The position numbers were made by a program, and so were the translations under genes. Shown in pieces: positions 25,155 to 38,900 of a DNA stretch of 64,000 nucleotides. How positions within the stretch are numbered: position 1 is the first letter of the stretch; every line of letters begins with the position of its first letter. The notes under the pieces were generated by a model. The model was not told the origin of the DNA. It searched no databases and worked only from the letters and a program-made list of their open reading frames with translations. The stretch lies in contig CAJNOJ010000371.1 of NCBI GenBank assembly GCA_905250025.1, positions 1 through 64,000 on the forward strand. The letters run 5' to 3'. This DNA is from Adineta ricciae (Eukaryota; Rotifera; Eurotatoria; Adinetida; Adinetidae).

Positions 25155-25271
25155 ATCTAGAATTTGAGAAAATTTTTTTCGCTAAAAAAGAATGGACGGA
25201 TTCAGAGAAAAATACTACAACACACACACACACGAATACGATGGAAAGAAAACGGAAAAACGAGATTAAAA

Positions 25272-27864
25272 TTAAAATTTCACTTTGAGTGAAATCGCAG
25301 GTGGAGCGTAGGTATTCATGGGCCAATCTTTTCCATTGATTTTCAAATTCTTTGGCGAATCAACTCGTAATGCCGGAATCGAAAATTTCTAAATAACAAA
25401 CAAATCTGCACAAAAACCGTAATAAAATCTTGATTTCACCAACCTCTTTTCGCCATTCGATATTCATCAAACGATAAACTGGTTTTGGAATCTCGATAAT
25501 ATCACCAAGTGAAACCGATGTCGAAATATCAACATAATACACAGTTACTAAAACACAACGTTCTTCCGTATCAACTAAGATAAACATTCTAAAGCAGAAG
25601 AAAAATATTGAATTTGGATAAGAGAAATATTTACTGACAGTTTAACGTCTTGAACGCCCAGACTGGCAACGACAGTGCCGCGATATGTGGCGTTTTCATT
25701 CTCGCCTGGACGAAGAAATTGAAGTGGAACAACATTGTTATAGAATGGAGGTGTTTCGTTTAGAATTGATATTAACGTTTTGAACTTCTTTGGTTTGATT
25801 CGACCCTAAACAAATCAAGATGATTTGAAGTTTTCTTTTCTTTGAGAAAGACTAGACAAACTTTGCATGCGATCAGATCGGTAATTGTACGTAAATAACT
25901 AAGTAATTGATCTTGATTGTTCCGTGCATCTTCATTTTCACCATCCAGTTCGAGGGCATGTTCATAGGAAGCAAGAGCTTCGGCATAATCTTCATGATAT
26001 TGAAGTGCCTTGAATAAAAAAAATGCATTTGCAATGAGTTAAATGATCTTCCCTTCCCAGGAGAGAGATTTATATGAAAATACATTCGCACAACTTCGAA
26101 ATGGATTCCATGAAGCCCTTCAATCTCCGTTGAGACTAAAAGTAGAACTAATATGTTCTTCAACTAAGTTTATCATCGAAATATCCCTTCTCAGTATCTT
26201 TTTATGGTCTATATTTATCTGCGACGATATGTTTATTTTTTTCGTAATTCGATCTGATCATATATAATGAATGGATTTCTTATTCAATCAAGTGTCAATG
26301 TCAATATCAAATGATTTCTCATATTTTCTGCATGTTTGCAACAGCTGACATATCTTCAAGGTTGTTCTTACCACTCCTCGACTGTAATGTAAATCGCCAT
26401 CATTCTCCGATGCTGGATCTTTGAGCTAATCAATCGAAAATGAAAATGATACAACGAAAAAGCGGTGTTTATCAAACTCACCGCAAGATTATAAGCGCTA
26501 AATGCTTGTTTTAAATTTTTCGGATGATTTTCAACCATAAAATAAAAACAGACATAAGAATTGGCAAGTGTATCTGAAATTCCATAATGACAAATCAGAA
26601 GATGATTCAATAGAAATGTTTTCTTACACCAAGAAGCACCATCTTTAACATCGAGTTCAACCGCTTGTTTAGCGTATTGGATACTTTCTTCGATCATACG
26701 ATTTCGTTCAGTACGATCAGTCACTTTCGAAGCTAATTGACGGGTAACAATCGACAGATTTCTCAAAACTGCACGACTTTTCTCCTAAGCAAAGTTCTTT
26801 TTGTCAACCGCTGAAAAACTCCGTTCTCACTTTGTTATTCGCATTTTTAAAACAATTGGCCGCCATTTCAAATTCGCCGTTCTTTGCATAACTTTCTCCG
26901 AGTTCGTTTAACGTCAGCACATTCGACGGTTGAAGAAGTGCGGCTTTACTCAAATAATCCGTCGCACGTTTATCGTATTCAGGAAAGATATTAAATGCAC
27001 GACCTTTCCAATAGGAAAACAGTGCTCGTTGACATGGATCACGAATTTGTTCTAAACGAATCGAATAGAACATGTCAGAACGAATCATTTGTTAACCTTC
27101 AATTTCATTGTAATTCAAGAGGATTTGTTCAAGCCGTGTGCGAATTAATTTATAACGATTTTTCACCGATTCCGTCGGTTTCGACTTTGGTTTGAATAGA
27201 TCATCACGATACACGTAAAGATTCTCAACATCATTCTAAACGAAAGTAATGACCGAGAGGAGTAAATAATAAGGAAGAAAAAAAAATATTCATACATAAT
27301 TATGCACTATTATTCATAGGAATATGAGTCAAGATTGGTCTGATGAAGAGAAAGTGTTTGAGTGCAATCATGGCAATATTTGTCTTATTCTTAATTAAGA
27401 TTCTAAGTATCCAATTACGAAAAGGAAAGGTTATTTCAATAAACCGGCATCGCTGCGATGAAATATGAAGAAAGAGGAAATATACGAGCATTTGTTCTTC
27501 CCGGTATGTGCTCGTAGTCTATGACTTTCATAAGTATGTATCATTAAGAAAAAATGTTGCTTTTTCCTTTGATTGAAATCTATATTATTACTTAGTTACA
27601 CAGTTCACAGTTTATCACAAGAAAAATATGATTTCAAACCAATTAGAAAATGAGTAGAAGGCTATTGTGATTCATCGCTATGACAACCGGACAATTCATC
27701 ACCTTTTGACCGATACTCAATTCACTCCCTTTTCTTACCTTAAAAGCCGAAACAGTTTTCGCTTCTTCCGCCTAAAAGTACGAACAGAAAACAAAAGCTT
27801 TATCTCAAAAGATATCAAACGACTCTACCGTTCGCAGTTGCACTTCATCAACTAGATCAGCCAT
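25272..27864 (-). CDS. TTC5: Tetratricopeptide repeat protein 5 (STRAP)
   Basis: Eleven exons (27864-27829, 27771-27739, 27235-27097, 27051-26831, 26784-26628, 26573-26482, 26425-26372, 26008-25862, 25805-25639, 25588-25444, 25388-25272) give 435 residues; human TTC5 has 440. Start: MADLVDEVQLRT, then LYVYRDDLF matching the vertebrate N-terminus. TPR repeats follow (LTLNELGESYAKNGEFEMAANCF; WYTLANSYVCFYF; YEHALELDGENEDA). The C-terminal OB-fold is recognised from GDIIEIPKPVYRLMNI and PALRVDSPKNLKINGKDWP. TTC5 is known as a p300/p53 cofactor and as the ribosome factor for tubulin mRNA autoregulation. Two introns are unusually long (503 and 363 bp) for this window. The donor GTCAGT after 25639 is the weakest junction. 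Confidence 0.93.
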
Positions 27865-28442
27865 TCTAAAACACTCTAAAACAAAAAACAACAGTCGTTT
27901 ATTTTCTCTCCCACATATTTACCGTCGATACACACACAACAATCAATGACTTATACATGTTGTTTTTTCTTTATTTCTTTCGTTCTGCTTCACACATGCA
28001 CATACAAAGAAGAAAAAAAGAAATGGGTCAGACGACAAAGAATAAAAAGTAAACGATAAAATGTCATTTATATAGTTAGGAAAATTAAACGAACAAATTT
28101 GAATATGAGCCAAACCTATATAGGCGAAGAAAAAGATGCTGAATTATATACAAAATAAACTCTGTCCAACTCTGTGTGGTTTGAAAATTCTTTTCGAATG
28201 AAATATAAAGATGTGAACAGTTTTATTTATCTAAATCGCGCGCGAGAGAGAAAGAAAAAGTCTTCTATAGAGGATATATATTGTTTTTTTTCCTTGAAAA
28301 GATACGAACAAACAACAGAATACAACATCAAAGTATAGATACACAATCACACACACACAGATTTAAAGAGATGCACAAAGAAAAGAAAAAGACAATTGAT
28401 GATGTTGTTTTTATGATCCGATGAAGAATAAAACGTTTCTCT
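27865..28442. other. Intergenic between TTC5 start and RAB2 stop
   Basis: 578 bp, AT-rich. It holds the 3' flank of RAB2 and the 5' flank of TTC5, with runs of A and CACA repeats (about 28340). No gene seen. Confidence 0.5.
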
Positions 28443-29449
<1,007 letters not shown>

Positions 29450-31002
29450 TACTTGCGAATATGAAGACAATCTGGAATGAAATAAAACGAAGAAAGTGAG
29501 TCGTGTCGTGTATTTCATATAGTAAACGATGATTCATGATAAAATGTCGAGTGAGACATCAGCTGCTGTGCTACGTCACCATCTTGGATTCATATGATCG
29601 AATGACTTCCAAAGTATTTGCGTCTATGGATGCTAGCGACATCTATTTTAAATTTACTTATATATGATTCTATCGCTACTTCTGCATGCATATTGTTTCC
29701 ATTTGACTAAATTAATATTATTTAGTATTCAATTAATGACTTTCCTCACAGCATGATCATGCTAAAATCTCAGAGTAAAACTATTTCAGTAGTTTCACAT
29801 GTATAACTAAAGGTTTCGCTCCGACAAAGCTTATTAGGGTTAATAGATTTTTATTAGATGAGAATAATATATTTCCATCTAGCAAGTTTCTTTTGAAACA
29901 GTTACAAAAGCTTTCGCAAATGTGAAATTTCAGGCAATAAAATGAGAGAGTATGCGTTTAACATTAGACTTGAGTTTTCGGTTCATGAGTTTTATGTTTT
30001 GTAACCTTTGTAATAAATTATAAGAATATTGGCGTCGTGCAAATTTAAGTGATTGTTAAACAAACTCCATTGGAATAAATGGTGTTTCATGACGTTCATA
30101 CGTACCACCAAAGATGTTCTTAAAAACACATGTGAAGAAGAAATGGTTTTACAACGCTCAATGGGAAAAACGACGCTTCTACTACTGTTGTTGAATGATA
30201 CAGAGCATGAATATGATGCCAATTCAGTCAGTCATATTACTGATACGAAAATACAGCAGTGACACGCATCTTGCAGATCAGGGCTGTTAGGGAAGGTCCA
30301 TCTCCTGTGTGGCTGATGTACAGCATATATATCATCACTTACAACTAATCTTTAACATACGAATACTACAGATGTCTGCACAAGACAAATATCTTTTGTA
30401 CCTGAAAATTGTATTACTGTCAATTTCTTTGTAGTAAAAGATATCGTTCTTCTTCAAAGTACAGAATTTTTACGCTTAAACATTGCAAAAATATTGTACT
30501 TATCTTTTTTGTACACTACCGGATGTATCTAAAATCTGCAGATAGAAGCAATGAGTCATCGCATTCTGACCACATACGCTTATCATTCATATGTATGTCT
30601 GTAGATTAATTTGAAGCAGATCTACAACCGTTTTTTAACAATATTCTTGTATTTATGATTGATAATTTCCATATTTGGTTTGTATACTGTTAATTTTCTT
30701 CTAAATTGTCTTGCTATTTTTGTTGACGTCACATGAAACATTGCAACAGAGCTTATGACGCTTATCTAACAGGTACTGTCAGAGTTCATTGGTTAGCTGA
30801 TCGATAGATGCGATAAACAAATAATGAAATAAAGAACTCTTATAATGTTATTACTAGGTTATTTTCCATATACGAAGATATTGCTGGTTTTGAGTTACAC
30901 GATATTTTTGTAGTGATTGCCTTTTCACTAACAAGACTACTGTAATATGTTTTCTATTTCAGATTTTGATCGAAGACAGATATTTTTTGAAGTAAAAACA
31001 AA
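29450..31002. other. 1.55 kb intergenic, divergent RAB2 / monooxygenase
   Basis: Starts with the RAB2 promoter region (a CCATCTTGG block near 29580 resembles a YY1 core), then AT-rich DNA with no recognisable gene. The flavoprotein gene begins 1.55 kb away in the opposite direction. Confidence 0.5.
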
Positions 31003-32259
31003 ATGAATTTAACATTCTCACGTTCGTTCTCTTTTATTTCAAAAAGTGTATTAGAAAAGCGCCATGCTCTTGTTGTGGGTGCTGGTATTGCCGGCCCTGC
31101 AATAGCATATTTCCTTCATCGTTATGGTGTAGAACCTGTTGTGGTTGAACGTTCGCCAGAACTTCGCTCAGGCGGTCAAACTCTCGACATACGCGATCCG
31201 AGTGCTCGAGAAGTTGTTCGACGTATGGGCATCGAAAACGCAATTCGTGAAAGACTCACAAACGAACGTGGATTGCTTTTATTAGATAGGAAAGGGCGAA
31301 CACAAGTCGCTTTCAGTGCAGACGCGCTTGGTGGACAAGGTTTTATTTCTGATATTGAAATTCTTCGCAATGAATTAGTCAATGTGCTTTATGAACGCAC
31401 TCGTAACAACATCGAGTACATTTTCGGAGACCATCCAGTATCGATTAATGATCAAAAAGATCAAGTACAAGTAACATTTGCGAGTGGAAAGAGCCACGAG
31501 TTCGATTTAGTTATTGGTGCCGATGGAATTGGATCGAAGACGCGACGTTTAATTTTCGGTGATAAATCACCTATGAATTATCTAAATGTGTATATCGCAT
31601 ACTTCACCATTCCATCTACTCCGTCTGATAATAACTGGGCACGTTGGTACAATGCAACAAAAGGGCGAACAATACTAATTCGGCCTGATGGTCAAGGCAC
31701 GATGCGTGTATCACTTTCATTTCGCAGTCCACAATGTGGATACGAAAATCTTACTGAAGACAAGAAAAAGGAAGTATTACAAAAAGTATTCCACGATGCA
31801 GGTTTCGAAACGCCTCGAATACTCCACGAACTCATGAATACTAACGAATTCTACTTTGAAGCTATCGGACAAGTCAAGATGGATCATTGGTCAAAAGGAC
31901 GAGTTGCTTTAGTAGGTGATGCAGCTTATTGTCCTGCACCTATCACCGGTATGGGAACAAGTTTAGCTCTTATTGGTGCATACATCTTGACTGGTGAGCT
32001 TGCACGTTCTCAAAATCATATAGAAGCATTTAAACAATACGAAGATCTAATGAGGCCACATGTTGTTAAAGCACAGAAACTATTTCCGATGGCTACACGT
32101 ATCGCTGCACCAGACACGGCGACTGCAATTTATGTGAGAAATGTTTTAGTAAGTGTTGCTGCAAAAATCTTCAACACCCGATTTGCGGCAAAAATGTTGG
32201 AAGAAAAATTTGATAACACAAGTTCACTACCAGATTACGAATCATTATCACTTCGATAA
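31003..32259 (+). CDS. Intronless FAD-dependent monooxygenase (PHBH/TetX-like fold)
   Basis: A single 418-codon exon. The N-terminal Rossmann motif is VVGAGIAGPAIAYFL with the acidic strand end VVVER. The middle motif VIGADGIGSKTR is the DG site and GRVALVGDAAYCPAPITGMG is the GD motif that binds FAD ribityl phosphate; together these define class A flavin monooxygenases. About 20 basic/Ser-rich residues precede the domain and could be a mitochondrial presequence. The substrate cannot be read from sequence; relatives hydroxylate aromatics, polyketides or antibiotics. No intron is seen over 1.25 kb, whereas every animal-type gene here has one every 50-150 codons; this and the family suggest acquisition from bacteria or fungi (inference). 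Confidence 0.9.
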   Translation: MNLTFSRSFSFISKSVLEKRHALVVGAGIAGPAIAYFLHRYGVEPVVVERSPELRSGGQTLDIRDPSAREVVRRMGIENAIRERLTNERGLLLLDRKGRTQVAFSADALGGQGFISDIEILRNELVNVLYERTRNNIEYIFGDHPVSINDQKDQVQVTFASGKSHEFDLVIGADGIGSKTRRLIFGDKSPMNYLNVYIAYFTIPSTPSDNNWARWYNATKGRTILIRPDGQGTMRVSLSFRSPQCGYENLTEDKKKEVLQKVFHDAGFETPRILHELMNTNEFYFEAIGQVKMDHWSKGRVALVGDAAYCPAPITGMGTSLALIGAYILTGELARSQNHIEAFKQYEDLMRPHVVKAQKLFPMATRIAAPDTATAIYVRNVLVSVAAKIFNTRFAAKMLEEKFDNTSSLPDYESLSLR

Positions 32260-32467
32260 TATTTACGGCATTTTTTCGTGTTCATGTCACATTGAAATTC
32301 TTCAGACGAAATAAAAGAGATCTATTCAGATCTTGGAAGTAATCAGAGCGTTACAAATCATTGCCACACTTTTTTACAGTAGATTTAATCGTGCTGAATT
32401 TATGCTTTGTGATTAGTGTTTTTTTGCGCTTGGAAAATTTTCTATTCAGATTTTATTGAAATTCGTC

Positions 32468-35078
32468 ATGTCAGGTTCATTTCGAGCAAAAAACGATAAA
32501 CAACCAATTGAACGACGTAGTAGTATCAGACTTCGTCATAGAACTGACGATGACGATGAAGGCGCTGCGTGGAGCATTGGTAGTAACGGTGGTTTAAGTC
32601 GATCAAGTCAAGACGATGGATTAAATTTTCAAAGTAAATTGAATTTGTTTCAGCTCGAGTTGAATATAAAAATAAATTCAGATTTTTCCGTTCATTCTGA
32701 GCATATCGATCGATTTTCTGAGTAAAGATTTCTTATTTGTGAAAATCTGCATGGTAAAAATTGAATTTAGTAAAAAGCTCGATCGGGAAGAATATTTCCA
32801 GTTGATTCAGAATAAAAATGGCGAGTATTCTTACGATGGAATCGAAGAAATTCTACCTGATTCTGATGATGAGCGAATGGATGATGATGAACGTTTGTAT
32901 ACCAATGATGATCGAAGTTCTTTCACTCGCGAACAATTTATTGAATACCAACAATTAATCAAACTACTTCGTTTTGTCAAAGTTCGTTTTTTCATCTGTT
33001 TGATTTACTTTCTTGTAATGAAAAATCTAGAACGGAGGTCGATGTACCACGATTCTATCCTTAGCTTTGTTACATGATCATAATTTACACGACCGAAGTG
33101 CGTTTTTCGCATTTAAAGACACGTCAACCATCAATGTGTTGTTGAATTTTCTCGAAATGTTCGATCGTGATCTCAAAGTATAAAACTAAAAGGCTAAGAT
33201 TCCGTTTCAATGTTCTTATTCAGCTAAACACATTGTACGTTTTGGAAAATGCTTGTCAAAACCCATCATTCGCTTATGAAGTCTTTCATCTTGGAGGAAT
33301 CATGACGATGATCGATAGTATGTGTTTAGATCACTTTGGTATTCAGGAAAGTTGCTCAATTCTCATTCATATTTTACAATTTCGACGTGCGAGACGAGTT
33401 ATTCGACGTTCCGGTGGAATTAGCAAATTAGTAAAAGATTTTCATAGAAGAATCCATTGTAAGAGCATCGATTATGTTTCAGATAACTTTATTAGATGAA
33501 TTAAGCGATAATTTCACTGAAAAGAACATTTTTGACGTCTTTCTTTTGTTGTGTAAATCAAAAAAGAATCAATTTGTTTGTATTCGCTATGGAATCGGGA
33601 GGATTTTGTTGAAAATCATCTCATATCATTCGACAATATCGATTATTTCATTACTCGCAATTCTTCTTCAAATCGTAAAATCGAATTTTCATTGATCAAT
33701 ATTAATATGAACAGAAATTTTCTTTCAGTCGATCTTCCGTATGCAAATCATCGACAAAGATTTGATCATTTCGTTAGTTAATCTGATTGACATGACAAAT
33801 ACGGACTTAACACGTGTCATTTGCGAATCTTTGTACTATTTATCATCGGATTCGAGTCTTCTGCAGTTTATCTATCAGTATGGATTTAAGAAACTCAAAG
33901 ATTTGTTAGAGCAAACGACTGATTCATCGATATTTTGTTCGATTATCAACATCCTCACTGAATTTATTCGAACGAATGAGAATCTTTCCAGTGATATTGT
34001 ATCAAATATAATTAAATTCCTGCGAAATTCGTCGAATTCATCTTATTTATTACGGATAATTCAATCCTTAAACCAATTAACTAAACATTCTCAAACAATT
34101 CAGATCTTTAAACATGAAAATCTCTTTCGAGATTTCATTTTCTATTTACAAACGATCACGAATCCTGACATTCTATCAAACATTCTCTCCATCCTTCAAC
34201 AATGCGGCAAAGACAAACAAGCGACTATGATGATTGTCGATAACCATGGTTTCGAGGAGCTTTGGACTTTGTTCAAATTAGCTTCATTACCAATTCAAAT
34301 AGCTTCCGGTTGGACAATTCAAAATTGCCTCGTTTCCCTTGAAGTCAGTTTGGATAAGAAAGAAAGCCTTAGGATTTTTCTCTGTATGTAGAATCACGGT
34401 GAATTGATTCGTTCGTTCGATGGAATTTTCTATTTAATTCTGCAGACATTATCAACAGAGAGCATTGATTTACTTGGTGTGACTCTGTCGATTATAGCTG
34501 AAATTGTTAAAGATGAATATAATCTTGAGATTTTAACAGATCTCGGTATCGTGACAAAACTTTGTCAACTGAATTCTCTCGTTTGTTTTTATTCAAATTA
34601 CGTTGATTAAAATTCGTTTTCCGATTTTCGATTAGGACAATTCGCAATTGAGTAAACCATTTTGTGATGCTCTGGCCAATCTATCAGATTTACCGAGAAA
34701 TCAAAAACAATTCGGCAGTCGTCGTGTTATCCTTGCTCTGAAAAGCTATTTTAAACAGCAAAATTCTCAATTATTTCGACCGTTGACAAAAGCGATATAC
34801 GATCTTTCACTCATTCCATCGAATTGCGTTCTTCTGCATGACGTCGGGATCGCATCGGTAGATAATAATAATAAAAACTCTTCCATAACGGTTGTTTCGA
34901 TGCTGAGTAGGAACTTCTTCGATTGATTGGCGATGACGATCCAATCGTTCAAGAGAAAGCGGCGAATGCTTTGCGAAATATGCGGCAATTGCTTGATGAT
35001 AACAGACAAGTAGAACGAACTCTGAATAAAGAAATTAATCGAAGTACGATGAAGCGATTTCGAAATCAGTTTTATTGA
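32468..35078 (+). CDS. ARMC4: Armadillo-repeat protein ARMC4/ODAD2 (outer dynein arm docking)
   Basis: ATG at 32468 (MSGSFRAKNDK). Secure exons are 33031-33177, 33224-33430, 33483-33674, 33729-34343, 34392-34580, 34636-34857 and 34911-35078. The first two exons (32468-about 32633 and about 32791-32981) have a less certain junction. The product is about 700 residues, shorter than human ARMC4 (1044) mainly at the N-terminus. After an acidic region (LPDSDDERMDDDE) come armadillo repeats. The C-terminal set aligns to ARMC4: ASGWTIQNCLVSLENHGELIRSF, then IIAEIVKDEYNLEILTDLGI, AIYDLSLIPSNCVLLHDVGI and EKAANALRNMRQLL. ARMC4 docks outer dynein arms on motile cilia, fitting a ciliated rotifer. The 3' end lies 69 bp from the convergent DUF5662 gene. 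Confidence 0.85.
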
Positions 35079-35147
35079 AATTCATTTTAGCATCGACACA
35101 AAAACTGATCGATAAACGAGAGAAATGTCTTCTCATGTCTCAATGAA

Positions 35148-35795
35148 TTAATTATTCAAATCAGCCAATGTTTTCAAACTCCAAATTCTGCTTTTTTCCT
35201 CGCTGGATAAACTTGCTTTGTCGATCAAACTCCAATCGTATTCTCTTGGGAGCACCCGCGCATAACCCAACGCACATAGAAACGCCCCGAACTTAATTCG
35301 TGTTATCGGATGTAAACGATGTTTTTCATAAGAATTCGTCATCCATTTCCACCCATCTTTCTTGTTTCCATCTGGCCAATGACCTTCATACGATCTCGAT
35401 GCGGCCAGATTATCCGCAATCATTTCCAAAATCGCTTCGTCGGGCATTTCATGGATGATCAAACCTTCCAAAGTCTCATTTCTCGAAATATTCTTCGCAA
35501 CCGACGGATAATCCTCGATAAAATGTTCCCAATGGTGATCATTATTCTCTACATGGTGTAACCAGGCCCGATGGAACTCCTCACCATTCTTTTTCCCACC
35601 AAAGAAATAATTAGCATACGGCCAAAACTCGCTCTTGCTGAACTTCGACAAATCATGTAGAATAAGACGGTTGTGTGACACATTATACGATGTTGAATTG
35701 AGAATTTTGTTCACATGAATGCCAGCTAAGATTATGCAGTATTTATGAAAAATAACTTCCCATAAATAGCGAAAGAACAAGAACCCCGAAAACAT
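35148..35795 (-). CDS. DUF5662-family protein, intronless
   Basis: Single exon of 215 codons. Recognisable family features: HDLSKFSKSEFWPYANYFFG, FHRAWLHHVENNDHHWEHF, EMPDEAILEMIADNLAASRS and a C-terminal LHPITRIK. The conserved His/Asp set (HD, H-H-x2-N-x-H-H) looks like a metal-binding HD-type core, but no reaction is established for DUF5662. The family is common in bacteria, phages and large DNA viruses, so acquisition from a microbial source is plausible; the lack of introns fits. It converges on ARMC4 with stops 70 bp apart. Confidence 0.8.
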   Translation of the reverse strand: MFSGFLFFRYLWEVIFHKYCIILAGIHVNKILNSTSYNVSHNRLILHDLSKFSKSEFWPYANYFFGGKKNGEEFHRAWLHHVENNDHHWEHFIEDYPSVAKNISRNETLEGLIIHEMPDEAILEMIADNLAASRSYEGHWPDGNKKDGWKWMTNSYEKHRLHPITRIKFGAFLCALGYARVLPREYDWSLIDKASLSSEEKSRIWSLKTLADLNN

Positions 35796-35988
35796 TTGAG
35801 TCGCTTGTGAAAATTGATGAAGGTCGAAAACCTTCCGACAGGATTAATCATCGTTGATCAATAAAAGAGAAAGAAACAGAGATACTTGAATAGATGTCCT
35901 TTCTGAATCTACGTGTAAGGCAAAAATGACTTTGCATTTATTGTAAAACTAATATACATAAGGAAAAAAGATATTTTTCTCGAAAAGT

Positions 35989-38900
35989 TTATTGATTTTC
36001 GGTTTCGCGTCGTCGCCGGACAAATTCCGCGGCTACCTTGTCCGATGTACGTATTTCCAAGATTTCAATAATACGACTTCGAATAGCTAAAACAAACCTT
36101 CCAATGATTTGCAAATAAATGTCTTTCTTGTTTTACAAACCTTTCGGGTGTGTCAAAGCAAGTTCGATCTGTCTCAATTCATCCAATGGTCGATTTTCAC
36201 TATTTGATTCATTCGGAATGCCAATTACTTTGGACATGTCGAGAAAAGCTTCACCTTCGAAATCGTTTGACCACATTAAATCATGATCCATGACGGTAAA
36301 ATGAATAACACCACCGGACAGATTACATTCTTTCTCAGTTAAACGACTAAAAGCAAAATTTTAACAGAGATTAACATAATCTTTTTACTTACAATTCGAA
36401 TTTCTCGTTGAACAACGGATTCAACGTCTTTTTCACAATCACTGTTTGCTGTGTTTCGATATGAGGATATAAAAATTTCGGACATAATTGAACTTCCACA
36501 TACGGATCACTAAAATATCGTTGACAACTTGCCATTTTCGTTAACTGAAAGATAAACCATACCTTAAACCATTCGAGTCACAAGGTTTAAGATTTTTACA
36601 CGAAAGTACTACAAGAAAAACCAGATTTTATCACTGTTCTTCTGCTTAAACACACGTTTTACTTTCGACGTATAGAGTTTCTTCTTTCAAATGATAATAT
36701 GCTCGACAATAAAGTTTCCCTAAATCTGTTAAATGCGCCGGCTGATTATTAATACCAGCTCGTTCTTGTTCTTGAACTTTCTCCTACAAATATAGTCGAG
36801 ATTCTCCGATGAAATATGTAATAAATGATTGATTTACTTGATAGTATAACTTAATCAAAGAATGTGTATCAGTGGAATGATATTTCAGTAATTTTTTGAT
36901 TAACTACGATTGAATATAAATGTGAAATAAATTTGAAAAGAACTCGTCCGAAGTTTTACTTTGTATTTATCAGTTTTCAGTGCTTCTTTTGCTAAACATT
37001 GTTCTTCAGCGTTGAAATAATCAACGATGGAATCAAGAGCTTTTGTCAAACGTACATAAGACGCAATAGATCGCTGGAATACAAATAATCCCAACATCAG
37101 TATGTTTCATAGAGAATAAACTTGAGACAAGGTGAATTTCTTACCGGTGTTGATATTTTTTCAATTTCAGATAAAAGTTGATCAATAAGAACCGACCAGA
37201 TGAGTTCCAATAATCTATTGGAGATCAATTATGTGTGATTATTCAGTGTGGAAGTGAATTACCTGGTAAAATTTTGTTTGATGAGATATTCACGGTACGG
37301 TGCAGTTCGGGTGTCGAGAAACGCGAAAAGTGGCTGAACTGTTTCTTGAGACGAAACGAGTTCAGGTGCTTCGATAATGTGAAACAGATGTTGTTTCAAA
37401 TCCATTTCGATATTTGTCACGACTTTGCTCAAAATTTGATAAATACGATCAGTGATTTCCTGACTGCACATAGCGACTGTTGTTTCGATTTTCTTACGAT
37501 ATTCATCCACAACTGTAATCGGATGGAATTTCTCTGCTGCGACTAACAATTTATCATAAGATAATTCAATCGGCAAAGTCTTAAACGACTCGCGAATTCG
37601 TTCCGTATCATTGACGGTTAAAGAAAGCTAAACAACACACATTCAATGCGAATTTTTAACTGAAAAATTTACTTCTTGAATGTAATAGGATAAATCATTG
37701 GTTTCGTAAAACTTCCTTGCGTTTAGTTTTCCTTCTACTAATGTTGCATATAAACGTGTTGCATTCGCCATATCTTCGGTAATTTTAATTAAATATGTTA
37801 TTGAACTGATGATATCCGGCCAAGCTAAATCGAATCTTCTTTTATCAACAGAGAAAATGTCTGAGCGGTGTTTTTACCTAATCTTCGCCAGAATTGTGAT
37901 ATTTGACTGAAACAATTGGAAACATCGAGTGATGAACTTGTGAATTTGACATTGCACGTGGATGTTCCAGTGCCTTCGGCTTTGTCTTTTTCAACCGAAC
38001 GTTCGATTCGATGGAGAATTTTATTTCGAGCAACGGATAACCATTTCTTTACGGCTGCACCGAAATACATATGATACTGAATGATTTTCAGATTAACTCG
38101 ATCGCTAAAATGAAACATTTTGCTTCGAATAACACAAGAGAAAAGATTACGAACGTTTCATTGACGTAGATTTTGTATTTGGCTAATTCGTGAAGTGAAA
38201 GATAGAGTTCAAACAATGCTAAACTGATTTGTTCGGCTGATGAAGCAAATGTCGAAGCGTCTAAGGAATCCGGTTCCTTGTTTTCTAGTAGCTTCGCTGG
38301 AGATTGATGAATTTGATCACCGAGCTATTACAAAACGCTGTAAGATAGGTCAACTACGAAGAAAATCTCACCTCCTCTTCCAAGGCTTTGATAACAATAT
38401 CCATTAGCTTCAAATTCCAACAAGAAAATTAATTCTTCGGAAAGACTCATCCTCAGCTTACCTTTCCGTCGATCTTCTTGAATGAAATGTTATAAAACGT
38501 CATTTTAGTCGTCCTAAAGCCACCAAAATCATCAAAAATAAAATCTAAATCGCAATTATAAACATACGATTCAAAGACTGGGTTGTAATATTTCACAGCC
38601 GAATAAGCTAAATGAAAGAAAAATATATTCCTGTCGAAGCAAATTACACGTCTGACGAGAACTACATGAATAGGAAACAGTATGCTTACAAGACTCAACT
38701 TACCATCCGCGATGATAACATAAACCAATTCACTTGTGTTTCTTAGAATATCTTCGTCAGACTAAAAAAACCTTCGCGATTTTTGTATTGATCTTAAAGT
38801 TCAAATTTACTCGTAATCTCGGCTTTGTTATTTGTGAAACCATTCGATCGAACCATTCGATTGTTCCTGTCTTAAGAAGGAAGAAAACATGCGTTTCTCC

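Noticed and set aside
27300-27491. Extra exon in the long TTC5 intron
   Set aside because: The open stretch has no homology to TTC5, and the phases of the flanking exons already join correctly without it.
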